Assembly (NCBI GenBank): GCA_034687125.1
Contig: JAQGBZ010000244.1
Location: 1-64,000, forward strand
Origin: Neelides folsomi
Taxonomy: Eukaryota > Arthropoda > Collembola > Neelipleona > Neelidae
DNA: 64,000 nucleotides
Reading direction: 5' to 3'
The translations under genes were made by a program, and so were the position numbers. Position 1 is the first letter of the stretch, and every line of letters begins with the position of its first letter. The notes under the pieces were generated by a model. The model was not told where the DNA came from. It saw nothing but the letters and a program-made list of their open reading frames with translations, and did not search any database. Below, piece by piece: positions 23,584 to 34,716 of this stretch.

Positions 23584-24758
23584 ATGAGTTCCGAAAATGA
23601 CCGAGAAGTTTTAAACAGCATTTTCAATCCTCTATTACCAATGGGGGAAATCATTCTTGACGAACAAATCCCGGACGAATTGAAAGAAGGTAAATTGATA
23701 TTGCGTTCCAGAAAATTAAATATCATGCATTCTCACGTATGTATTGTATAATTGTAGCGGTCTAGTGGTAAATATGTTTATATAATTATATTGTGAGAAT
23801 ATGGAACATTAGGTATTCTAGTAGTGTTGTGTATAATTCATTGTTTCATTTTTGTTAAATTTTAATAATGATTCAAATTATAGATGAAACTGAGGAGGGT
23901 TCTGAAGAAATAGAAGCCTCAAAGACGCTTGAAATGGAAGGAGTCAGGGCTGCTGAGAAAGGCAATCTGGACATTGCACTTGAAATATTTAACAAAGCAA
24001 TTTTTATAGCTCCCAAAAGGTAAGTTAAAAGTAAAAAGTTTATATTTTTATTATTTATCCCTCAGTTTATTATTTTAAGTTTAATTATTCACATTTATTG
24101 GAATATGAATAATACAACGTAAAAATTTCAGAGCTTCTGGTTACAATAATCGTGCACAGACTCACAGGCTTTTGGGAAACCTACAAGGTCAGCAAGATGT
24201 TAAGATATTTATTTTTCTTGATAAATGTTATGAACATCGCATAATATAATACACATTTTTATACAAACGTACATTGATGTTTGAGCATGCTTGTATACTG
24301 ATGGAATGTGCATAAGTATCATAGTATCATCATCGTGTATCATTGATGCATAATAAGTATCTGTATTGTATTTGTATGCCTACTATTTATTTATGTAGAG
24401 GTATGTAGTATAAAAGTATAATTCTTCAACAATACTAATAGTTTTATTCATTTAAATGTTTTTAATAGAGGCAAAAGATGATTTGAATAATGCGATAAAT
24501 CTAAGTGGAGGAAAAGGGAAATCTGGATGTCAAGCTTATTGTCAGCGTGGTCTTATAAGGCTCAAAGAGAATCAAAGGGAAGACGCAAAATCCGACTTCG
24601 AAATGGCAGCTAAACTGGGAAGCAAATTTGCTAAAGCACAACTTGTTCAAATGAACCCATATGCAGCACTTTGTAACAAAATGCTCAAACAAATGTTTGG
24701 CAAACTCAATCGAGGAGATTCCGACTTGTACGATAACTGTGATTCTAAACTTGATTGA
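23584..24758 (+). CDS. TTC36: TTC36 / HBP21-like tetratricopeptide protein
   Basis: Four exons, 23584-23689, 23884-24019, 24132-24187 and 24469-24758, encode about 195 residues. After an acidic N-terminus come three TPR units: LEMEGVRAAEKGNLDIALE, ASGYNNRAQTHRLLGNLQ, and CQRGLIRLKENQREDAKSDF. The sequence LSGGKGKSGCQAYCQRG and the C-terminal signature KLGSKFAKAQLVQMNPYAAL, then CNKMLKQM, are diagnostic for TTC36. By family knowledge TTC36 is a small TPR protein reported to bind Hsp70 and, in liver, 4-hydroxyphenylpyruvate dioxygenase. All junction phases agree. The gene is tail-to-tail with allantoinase, 172 bp apart. Confidence 0.94.
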
Positions 24759-24930
24759 AATTTCTAAAATAGCTATCTTAAAGAAAATGTATGTGTTCTT
24801 GTGTGTAAATTGTTAATGGCGGAAACGAGTACTTTAAAAGTGATTCTTTAGTCTAAATTGAAATTAAATGAAAACTTAATTACTTTAAAATACATAAGAT
24901 TAGTTTGCTTTCCTTTTAACACAATTTTAG

Positions 24931-27277
24931 TTACATATTTTGGGAGGAAAGGAACTTTCCCTTTGGATCCGAAAAAGTTCCATTGGTGAAGATTTCTTGA
25001 CCTCTCAGAATTGTTTTGTAGACTTTTCCATAATACGTCTTGTTTTTGTATGGAGTGATCTGTAATAAAAAGTAATAAATTTTATATTTCTAAACTGGAT
25101 TAATATACTCTTCTATATTAACTCTACCATATATTATGTATGGTATGTCATTTCTCATTTATAATGTTTTTCATACCTTATTCTTATGCTGTATCATGCC
25201 TTCGACAATCTGTAAAGTAAATTCATTAAGTATGTTACTGATAACAAGATCGATGAAGTAATTAAGTCATTATATAAGAAATCGGTGATACTATCAATAT
25301 GTTTAACCTCAATTTTTTCATTTTGATCCCAGATGACAAAATCAGCATCAAAACCTTCTTTGATGTCTCCTTTAAATTTGCCAAATCCACTGAGGTTCGC
25401 TGGATTTTTGCTCATCCATTTAGAAATGTCCTTCAAGCCAAACCCTCTTTCTTTTGCATTTGTCCAGATTATTGGCAGACCTTTTAACATGTTTTAAAAT
25501 TATCTTTATAAGATAAACCGAGCGTATTTATACATGTTTTTTTTCGTTTTATCAAGTTAATTAGTCAAATGACTCAAATGTTAACATTATACCGAATTGA
25601 ACAGAAGAAATTCCTCCCCACGCTTGCATGAAATCTTTTTCTCCTGGTTTTTTCAATTCAGCTGTGCAGGGTGAATGGTCGGATACAATCATGTCAATAA
25701 GATTCGTGTTCAAAGCGTCCCATAGTTTTTCCTATAATGACATGGATTCGTCAAAATGTGTATTTATGGTTAATATAAAATAATTATCATGCCCAGATTG
25801 TATTTTGTTTTACCTGGTTTCCTGAATCTCTTATTGGTGGACAACATTTAAATTCAGTACTTCTCTCAATAATTTCTTCTGCTTTTAATGTTAAATAATG
25901 AGGACAAGTTTCAATCGTGATCGGAAAACCATTAGATTTCAAATTTTTTATAATTGGCAACGCTTCAGCAGCCGATAAGTGAACGATATGACAGCGAATA
26001 TCCCTATAGATAGGAATTATTAACCATAATAATCCAGGATTCAGGTAATATCAAGTATAAAATTTTATTTGTTTGATCTAAACTTATGCTTCTTCACAAG
26101 TTGTGCCACCATATCAATTGCATCATATTCCATTTTTTGAGGACGCGATTCCAAGAAAGTTCCATATTTTGCAGGATCATGTGAAGTTACTTCTACTCCA
26201 CAATCAAGTTCTGCGTGAAACTGAAATCAATAATTATATTTACAATATTTATCTATGAGTATATATAGGTATTAGGTATTGTAAGAAAAATGAAAATTTT
26301 CAGCTATTAGCTTACAGCAAGTAGACTTCCAGTGCCTTTCAACTAAAAATGCCACAAAACACAAATATTTTATATATAATTAATAATAATAACTAATAGT
26401 CAAATATTACACAATGTTTTCGTTTAAATTTTATTAATTTTCCAATAAAAGTTGTAGTTATTAACATACCTCTTCCAAAGCTTTGTCTACTTCTTCTTTA
26501 TTTACGCATGGGAATTCATCAACTCCACTGTGAATTAGAAAGCATTTAAATCCAACAACTCCTTCTTTCACCATTGCTTTCAATTCTCCCTATAATAAGT
26601 AGATTTGTAAAAAGGTAAAAATGAAAATTTTATGAAAAAAATATTATTAAATGAAACAATTAATTTAAATTCCCATACTGCGTTATCGGGAACAACTCCT
26701 CCCCAAAAGCCAACATCAACATGACATTTTCCAGTAGCTGCTTTCTTCTTTATATTCAAGTTTTCAACCGTAGTCGTTGGAGGAATCGAGTTCCTTGTAA
26801 GTTAATGATTTGTTTCAATCCAATAAATAACACTAAGATAATTAAAAATTAAATTGTAACTTACAACGGCATATCGACTATAGTTGTAATTCCTCCTGCA
26901 GCTGCAGCTTTTGTTGCAGACCAAAATCCCTCCCATTCGGTTCTCCCAGGTTCATTTACATGAACATGGGAATCAACAAGTCCAGCCATTACAACCAAAT
27001 TTCCAGCATCAATAACCTTTAGATTAACAAATATTATATGTATGCACATTTAAACATCATCAAAATTTTATCAAATACATAGGTAACTTTTGATTAACCA
27101 GCATAACGTTTTACACTCTATGTAACATACCTTTTCATATTCCTTTATTCCCTTTCCTGAATTCTCTTCGTCTTTCTTAATTATTTTACTGATTAGTCCA
27201 TTTTCAATCTCAATGATGGCTTCTGTAAGGGCTCCATTAATTAAAACATTTTTCCCTTTTATGCAAATTACTGCCAT
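24931..27277 (-). CDS. Allantoinase
   Basis: Eleven exons (27277-27131, 27016-26865, 26793-26679, 26589-26470, 26342-26316, 26220-26084, 26003-25814, 25731-25593, 25480-25308, 25209-25177 and 25059-24931) give about 453 residues, the expected length. Exon 5 is only 27 nt. The cyclic amidohydrolase fold shows the first metal motif [17 protein letters not shown], which is specific to allantoinase within the family, the metal-bridging lysine in [11 protein letters not shown], metal histidines in FHAE and VHLSAAEA, and the active-site aspartate in VSDHSPC. The enzyme hydrolyses allantoin to allantoate in purine breakdown. No peroxisomal or mitochondrial signal is evident. All phases agree; nothing looks broken. 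Many insects lack this gene, so it points to a lineage that retains the longer purine-degradation route. Confidence 0.95.
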
Positions 27278-28015
27278 TTTTAGTAATATATTTAATTTAA
27301 TAAGATATAAACTATAATTTAAACTTAATAAGACAATATGATTTTAAATAGAGAAATTGTGAAAATATTAAGCCAGAAATTTATTAAACGAAAGTGTCCT
27401 TGAAGAAGTCAAATATGAAACTGAAGGTTAAAAATCCTGGCCCTGGCTTTACATTTGAATTGAATCTTTAGTGTAGTATGTTTCTCTATGTAAATATTTC
27501 ACATACCTATGTAAAATAAGGACTGTCTTAATATCAGGCCTATACATATGATGATGTATGGTATTCATTTTTATTAATATACATGTTTAGTAGAAACCTG
27601 ATATTGTGCTCATATGCATACTTAAATACAATATGATATAAAACTAAAAACATACAAGTACCTAAATACTAAATACTTATACATAATTCCTACATATTTT
27701 ACATCCCTCATCCGCTGTATCAGATAATAAATAGGCACTTAAATTTTATTATCAGATAGTACTGCTGTGCTGTGCTTACTTTTAGTGCTTATGTAGCAAG
27801 CGGCACCTTGATAATCGTTAATTTAATTAATCTTAGAAACATCGAAAAACTTTAATTCTAGGTTTAACTTTTTTACGATAATCAAAAAATTCCAATTTTT
27901 ATTATTACAAACAAACTATTCAAAATTTAACCAAATTAAGAAAATAATTATTATATAAATTATATTGTAAATGAGAATTTTATTATTTTTTCTATTTAGT
28001 CAAATATTTATTTTT
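27278..28015. other. Intergenic, allantoinase 5' flank
   Basis: AT-rich sequence upstream of allantoinase; no gene seen. It ends at the boundary of the inverted-repeat elements. Confidence 0.4.
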
Positions 28016-29340
28016 GGCTCAGTTTTACTTTCCCGGTACACTTTTAAGGCAAATTCCGGCAATTGCCGGCTGCCGTGATGGCAATTGCCCACCAACTAAA
28101 TAGTACCAATTACAGCAAAAGTTAACTTTAGGCAATTGCCGTAAAGGCATGACGGCAATTTTTTAGGATTTGCCTAAATAAAAATTTGAAGGCCTTAATT
28201 CCTGCAATTGCCGTTAACCTCCTCACGGCTAGCCGAAAATCCATTTAACTTAACTACAAGCGGAGTTACTATGCAAGTTGAGATTAAAAGTAACGGATAT
28301 GAAAAATCATTTCACTTGTTATTTAGCTAATACAAAAGTACACCCAAGTAACTGAGAAACTATTAATTTAATTTGATCCATTCGATCAGAAATTATTCAA
28401 AGTTTTTAAGTTACATTCTAATACCATGGATATGGGTCGTATCGATATAAAATCCATTCCATAGCTCTTCTAGGCACTTCTATCTCTTAAATAAAATTAA
28501 TTAATCAAAAATTAATTAATTTTACAATGTGGAGTTAGCACAACATACCAAGTTTACTTCTTGATGATTACCTATACCAAATCAATGTTGATGGTTAAAG
28601 ATTACTATTATAATCTGGTGGATATTAGAGGGAGAAAATTGTATTTCAGAAATTAAAGTTAGTTAAATATTCTATTTTCGATGGTGCAACCGATCCAATT
28701 CTACTTCAGAAATATTTTTCACAAAATCAACATTGGAGATTATTAATTTGATTATGGTATAGGTATAAAATAAACTGAATCACCAATTATTACCCATCCT
28801 AACATAAACTATAAATAGGAAACTGATTAGGCATACTTATGTTGGTGAGCAATTGTCGGAGTTTGCTTTAAAAGTAACCGGGAAAGTAAAACTGAAGAGG
28901 GAACGTTTTTTATTGAAGCTCACGTTCGAGGTCAAGGGTCATTGAAAAATTAAGACCATCATTAGAAATGATGATCCCAATTAAAACTTGTCTGCTAAAA
29001 TCGCAGGTTAAAATTTTATGAATTTTTGAATTCTCGTTTTTAACCCTTGGTCCCCCTGTTAAAAGTTGAAAATCCCATCTTGGATTCCATCTAAACTAGG
29101 AAAAATCGAATAAAATCGTCATTGAATTTCTAAATAGTTAGATTGGCTTTAACATAGGAATTTCATCTTTCAACAGGGGTTAAATTTTAATATCGAAATT
29201 TCAAAAAATTATAAAATTTTAACCTGTGATTTTAGCAGATAAGTTTTAATTGGAATCATCATTTATAATGATGGTCTTAATTGTAAAATGACCCTTGATC
29301 CTGAACGTGAGCTTCAGTAAAAAACGTTCCCTTTTGAGCC
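28016..29340. mobile_element. Long palindromic element interrupted by a nested TIR element
   Basis: Sequence from about 28896 to 29118 is the imperfect reverse complement of about 29118 to 29340. Paired words include gagggaacgttttttattg with ctgaagctcacg-type complements on the right, gtcaagggtcatt, accatcattagaaatgat, and aattaaaacttgtctgctaa, around a loop of about 80 bp. The right end reads ttttgagcc. Its complement ggctca occurs at 28016-28021, directly before the TIR element at 28019-28895, suggesting that the palindrome was split by a later insertion. No transposase frame is present, so this is a non-autonomous, foldback-like relic. Confidence 0.7.
28019..28895. mobile_element. 877-bp non-autonomous TIR element
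   Basis: The left end tcagttttactttcccggt and the reverse complement of the right end (ccgggaaagtaaaactga) are near-identical, and the inverted similarity extends about 46 bp inwards to caattg (28019-28065 and 28850-28895). The interior has no long open frame and contains copies of the palindromic word GGCAATTGCC at 28058, 28080 and 28131, with a variant at about 28203. I see no certain target-site duplication. It looks like a MITE; the superfamily is not assigned. Confidence 0.7.
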
Positions 29341-30029
29341 TTATTTTTTGGAGTTACTTAATTAAGCGTAGCTTTTTTTCTTTTATAACGTAATGCTTTA
29401 GAGAAAATAGAATATTTTAAGCTAAAATTAAAAGAGCGGAAAATCTTGATTTCCGTAAACTCTTTGTATTCTTAAGATTTGTAATATTATTATAATATAC
29501 TATTTATAATCAAAAAATATATGTATATATATATAAGATATAGAATGATATTTACAAACCTTTGTATCTGTAGTTAATAATCTGTAATTATAATAATATT
29601 AACTGTTTAATTAGGCACCTCAAAACAATATTATGTAAATGTACATATGACTACAACTATGGCGCTCAACCATAAAGAATCAACCACACTTTACTATCTT
29701 ACTTTTAGTTAGTATTGTACTTGCTACTATATGTACTAGCAGTTTAACTAACTTAAATTGTTTAATTTGAACTGACATGCTAAGAATCAATGTTAAATTT
29801 AAATAAATATAGTTTTTAGTAGTGAAGTGGTATGATCTGGATGATGAGAGTCAACGTTCCAAGTTTATTCTAAAATTGTTGAGATTATTCTAAACAAAAT
29901 TCAATATTAATGTATTAAAAAGTAAATATTAAACAATATTTAGTATTTGAATTCGTAAATATTTATAAGTATGATGGTCCAATAGTAATATCTTTATTTA
30001 AAATATTCATAATTTACAATTACAATCGA
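29341..30029. other. Intergenic
   Basis: AT-rich spacer between the element relics and the 3' end of the glycosyltransferase-like gene. No gene seen. Confidence 0.4.
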
Positions 30030-31250
30030 TCAACAATAAGTCCAATTTTTTCCTTTTGGTCGACATGCGACGGGACATTCACCAATTTCTTCTTTAGAAA
30101 AATTGCAACCTTTTCTTTGGCAATCACAAGCAACTTCAAATTGAGAACCTGGAAGTCTCTCTGTGGGAAAAGGGCGATTGTTTTCTCCAAACTTCCGATA
30201 GAATTGACAATGATAACTATCATGTGCCATCCATTCGGAAGCAGAGTTTTTATATAAAACTTGGAAGAATAAATATTGGTCAACTCCATATTTATTATTT
30301 CTTTTCGGTCCATCAAGCCATGATTTCTATATTAATAAGAGTTTAATAAAAATGTTATACTTATTTAAATTAATAAAATGGTATATCAAATGTATTTAAA
30401 AGTTGTTTTAATAAAAGTGCAATTACATTTATAAATTGTTGAAAATAGTTTTTCGCTCTTTCCCTCCCAAGTCTCACATTGTTTACGGCCCAACAACTCC
30501 CAAGCACTGGCGTATTATGTTGCGGATGATCTCTCAATACATGAAAGGAGTAATTGGAATTTTCCCATTCATTCACAGCTTCAATTTGACGTAATGTAAT
30601 TCGACTATCCAAATCCCGAACTAAAAATTTATCAACAAATTCATCCCCTAAAGGAAAAGTTCTCCATACCATTCCGTGTACTTTTTCTAGATCAAACTCT
30701 GAAATTAATAAATATTACTACTTAAATTAATTATTAATTTTTACAAAGCAAAGAACATATATATATATATATATATATGTTCGTTCTTACCAACGCTTGG
30801 TAGTTTGTTTACATTACACCAATAAAGATCCTCGTTTTTGCACAATAAAGAACAAACATTTTCATCAATTTTTACATTAGTGTAAATTCTCATGAGCCAT
30901 CCAGGAAAGATTTGTCTCATGTCTTTAAGATTCTCTTCAATTCCTCCAAAGTAGACATCTAATTTTGTATCTTTGCCGGAATACAAGGAATAAGAAATCA
31001 CTTTTTGCCCAGGTCCTCTTAACGTGGCTCTTTCACTACAAGTTGATTTTATTTCTGAATTGAGATTCGAATTGCTCATTGCTGGCAAGAAGCATTTGCA
31101 ATTTTCGCTAAATTTATATTCAACCTGACTTCTCTTGGTTGAAATAATCGTGGAATTAAAATCTCTCATGTATCCAAAATTGTAAAGAACGAGCATTAAA
31201 AATTCAAATAAAATCAAAGTTAAAAATGAATTCTTATACTGAACTTTCAT
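30030..31250 (-). CDS. Glycosyltransferase-like type II membrane protein
   Basis: Three exons, 31250-30791, 30698-30427 and 30326-30030, encode about 342 residues. An N-terminal signal anchor (LTLILFEFLMLVLYNFGY, residues about 11-28) is followed by a luminal catalytic-like domain: VISYSLYSGKD, FPGWLMRIYTN, CSLLC...LYWCNVNKLP, MVWRTFPLGD, then FLVRDLDSRITLRQIEAV with the acidic DLDSR (DxD-like) site, FHVLRDHPQHNTPVLGSCW, and in the last exon DQYLF and MAHDSYHCQFY ... RPFPTER. This motif series is shared with a poorly characterised family of animal proteins that I know as putative sugar transferases; donor and acceptor are unknown. The C-terminus has Cys-rich CDCQRKGC...CPVAC. The exon 2 donor (AAT|gtaattgc) was chosen because it keeps phase with exon 3. 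A Golgi location is inferred. Confidence 0.75.
30757..30779. repeat. (AT)n microsatellite in intron 1 of the glycosyltransferase-like gene
   Basis: AT dinucleotide run of about 22 bases just downstream of the exon 1 donor. Confidence 0.9.
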
Positions 31251-31476
31251 TGTGAGATACTTTAATAATTTTTAATTTTAGAAAAATTAAATATGAGATT
31301 ATTAAAATTACTATCCTTGGATCTTAAGTATTATACCATATACTGTATACCTGTTTTATTCAACTCTTTAGTTGCTCTACAATGTGAATCTACTGTACTT
31401 ATAAAATAATAATATCGTTTATGCCATCTTTATATTATTTGCATATATTATGTTGAATTTGGACGTATTGTGGTTA

Positions 31477-31544
31477 ATTGACTGGATTCCACTTGTTGTG
31501 CTGGATCAAAATTGACTAGATTTCACTTGTTGTGCTGGATCAAT
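31477..31544. repeat. 34-bp tandem duplication
   Basis: Two consecutive copies of attgact.gatt.cacttg followed by ttgtgctggatcaa; they differ at only three or so positions. Confidence 0.9.
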
Positions 31545-33372
31545 ATCCTGGAGTAAATGCAATTGATATTTATATTGCAGATAGATTTGATCCATGTCAT
31601 TGCTGTGGTTCCAAAAACTAAAGCTTAGCTCAGCATGGTTGTGTTGTCGTTGCTTCGAAGAATGCTGCAAAAGAATAAAGAATTGAAATAAATTAATACC
31701 AGTATAACTTTTGTTTACAATGCATTTTGTGAATTCTATTTATCAATATTGGTATAATAAACACATAAAACACATACTTCACCATATTTGAGTATAATCT
31801 TTAAATATTAAACTTAGGAAATGGCTGGAAGTAAAGAGGAAATGAATTAATAAATTGTATGTAGATTTACTGACAGAATTCACAAATACGGATACTTCTT
31901 AAATAAATACCTTCATGATATTTGTAATTTTCAAATTAAACAAATGCAGACCACATATTTTTTATTTGTAGCTTTTATTCTAAATAACTAATGATAATTT
32001 TATACACTGTGATATTAGTGTTAGTATTTATATTATTTGCCAAACTAGAATACAATGTAAAGTACTCTACATATAAGGATGCAGATTCCCGTTCTCGCCG
32101 ACAACCCGGGAACGTTCCAGGGAACGCTCTAGTGAATGTATGTGCCTATGTAGAGTACTCTACATAAGGTACATTTAAATACATAACACATAGGTATGCC
32201 CTATTAAAAGTTAGTTTATATTTGTAGGGTATGGTATAATACACGATAAATACACGTACAGTAATCTACACTTGTAATACAATCTTCCAATACATACTTA
32301 CAACTACACTTACATGAGAATTATTATTCTTCATGTAGTCACGATGACATTTTCAAAAGTCATCTGCTTCAATGTCACATTCCCATTTTATTTTTTTCAT
32401 CCCCAACACACTTTGAGTAACGTCATAAGAAAAAATCGGGCTCATTTGAAGTCACGTTAGAAAACAGGGCTAATCATTCCATTAATAAACACAGCGGTCC
32501 TAGCGCAATGTTTCTCATTACTCCATTCGTGGATTAAAAGTTGACGTTAATCCAGGGGGTTTATCTCTTTAGTTAATCTTCAATCTGGTTCATTCCGTCC
32601 GCTCTTCTTTCCACTTCTACATTCATTGACTTGATAATTCCCTCGCCTATTTTGACCATCATTAAGAGATCAAGTCATTCGTCAAAAGAGCAAAAAATAA
32701 TAAAATATATTTAATCTCCTCAACAAGTGAATTATACAATTTCCCATGTTTCGAGATATTTCAAGTTTATGAGCCGATTGGGTTTAAGAACAAGTTTAAA
32801 ATTATATATTAAAAGGTATTTCCAGTTCTTCGATTACTTCAATGCTTTACCTTAATTCTCGGATCTTGCAACTCCTAAGTGAAAAAGGGCGTTTGAATGT
32901 CATTTCTCTTTCACTTGATTCACTTCACTTATAATCTACAAACCCTCTTTGTATTACATCGTCATATAACTTACTATCAAATATTTAATCTATTGAAATT
33001 GAGATTGAGTAATAGCTATACTAAAAGTAAGATGCACGTAATTAGTTTCAAAGATGTAAAATGCAAGTATAAAGAAATTCTATTTTTAGATTGTCATGCA
33101 ATATAAAATTATAAACACTTTGAATAGCAATAATTTACAATTTATAATTAACGTTTAGTTCAAGCAATTGTCGAAAATATTCCAAGTTATTTGGAACATC
33201 TGCGTCATTCAATGTAATTAGTTTAATTTAATAACTTTACATTGCGAATATTAATGCAATTTTAATATCTATATTTCTTTGCTATTTGCATTAATATAAT
33301 CTACGTAGGTATATACATATTGTAGACGTCACATGAAGGAGAAGGATGGTATAACTATAAATGAGGATTAGG

Positions 33373-33396
33373 ATATATATATATATATATATATAT
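33373..33396. repeat. (AT)n microsatellite
   Basis: Perfect AT run of about 24 bases. Confidence 0.95.
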
Positions 33397-34512
33397 GCTA
33401 TAAATAAGTATGTTTCAATGGTTTAGTGTATTTAAGAATGTTAAAAAGCATGTGATGATGTGATCCATTTAAAATGAAGATATTGAAGAGGAGAAAGTCG
33501 AATAGCCTTTGAAATGAACTTGATTTCTTTCTTCCGGACCAACCCAGTAACTTCATCCCACACATATGCGAACGATAAATGTAATTCAATAATTCAATTC
33601 AACTGCGGATGAATAAGGATTTATTTAAAATCTTTTCCTATTAAATACAAAAGATTAACTTAAACCAGACCAGGAATTATCTTCGACCTCCAAATTATTA
33701 TTTTTAATTATTTCAAAAATCCCAAATTCAAAATTTTTAACCAGAATATAAAAAATAACCATCGTAAGAGTTTATACAAATAAGAAAAATTCTTTAAATA
33801 AGAATCTGTTAAAGTAGGCGTGTATTTATTTACATGTACAAAATCAATCATTGTTGGTTTTAAAAGTCACTTTATCCATTTTGGAAATACCACAAATGTA
33901 CTCAGAAAAAACATGATATTTTATTTATTCTTCGTATTACTAATTCCTTAATCTCCATCTCCGCCCCTGGGAGTAAAAATAACCAACTATTCAATTTCCT
34001 CTCAATTCCATATATTTAGCTTATCATCATTGACTTTACTTTAAACAATTTCTTTGCTTTTGTTTCCTCAAGAAATACGTGCCTAAAGATGCGTAACATT
34101 CGATAAAATAATACATTAACAGAACGACAATTAGATTAAAGATAAATGTACCAATCATAAAGAATGGAATGTATCCAAAGATTGCATTTAAAGATCCCAA
34201 TGAATAGATGTAGTATTATAATAATACAGTGATTACTCAAATGCATAATTAATAATTAACAAGTGCTCAAATTTCCAAATCTCCCACAAAGGTCGAGCGA
34301 ATACGCAATGGCAATTGATATATTATTAATTATTAATTATGTGACGATGATCTTAATAAGTAGTAAATTTCCTAATTTAATGCTATTGATGGCAAAGATC
34401 TTCCCTACCCTAATTGTAGGCGGAGAGGGCATTTGGTCGGGGTTGTGGTGAGGGGGCCATGGTGTCATCACGTGGACATTGGGTCCATCCTCATCATCCC
34501 CATGGTAAATAA

Positions 34513-34523
34513 TATATAAAAGG
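34513..34523 (+). promoter_or_regulatory. TATA box of the small orphan gene
   Basis: tatataaaagg lies about 200 bp before the ATG at 34717, in a locally GC-richer promoter. A start site about 30 bp downstream would give a 5' untranslated region of about 170 nt. Confidence 0.6.
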
Positions 34524-34716
34524 AGGGAGGTTGGCGTGTGGAAGCTCAAAAGCAGCTCGTCTCCCTCGCCCTACAAACGCCTCTCTCTTCCTCCTCTCCG
34601 ACATCGCAAAAGACGACCGACCCTGTTGCCTGGACTAAGGGGCCAACACGCTGCTGCAGCTTCCACCCAGGAGATCTCCAATACCCACAAGGACAGAAGA
34701 AGAAGCTTTTAATTTT

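Larger units (their letters stand above)
31251..34506. other. Intergenic region with minor repeats
   Basis: This 3.2-kb stretch carries no gene that I can support. It contains a 34-bp tandem duplication (31477-31544), a short direct repeat around a GC-rich insert (32061-32169) and an AT microsatellite (33373-33396). A 49-codon minus-strand frame at about 33440-33600 looks mildly coding-like but lacks start and acceptor support. Confidence 0.45.

Noticed and set aside
33398-33600. Minus-strand frame ending in a mildly coding-like segment (FAYVWDEVTGLVRKKEIK)
   Set aside because: An upstream in-frame stop follows the only acceptor-like site, no start, no partner exon.
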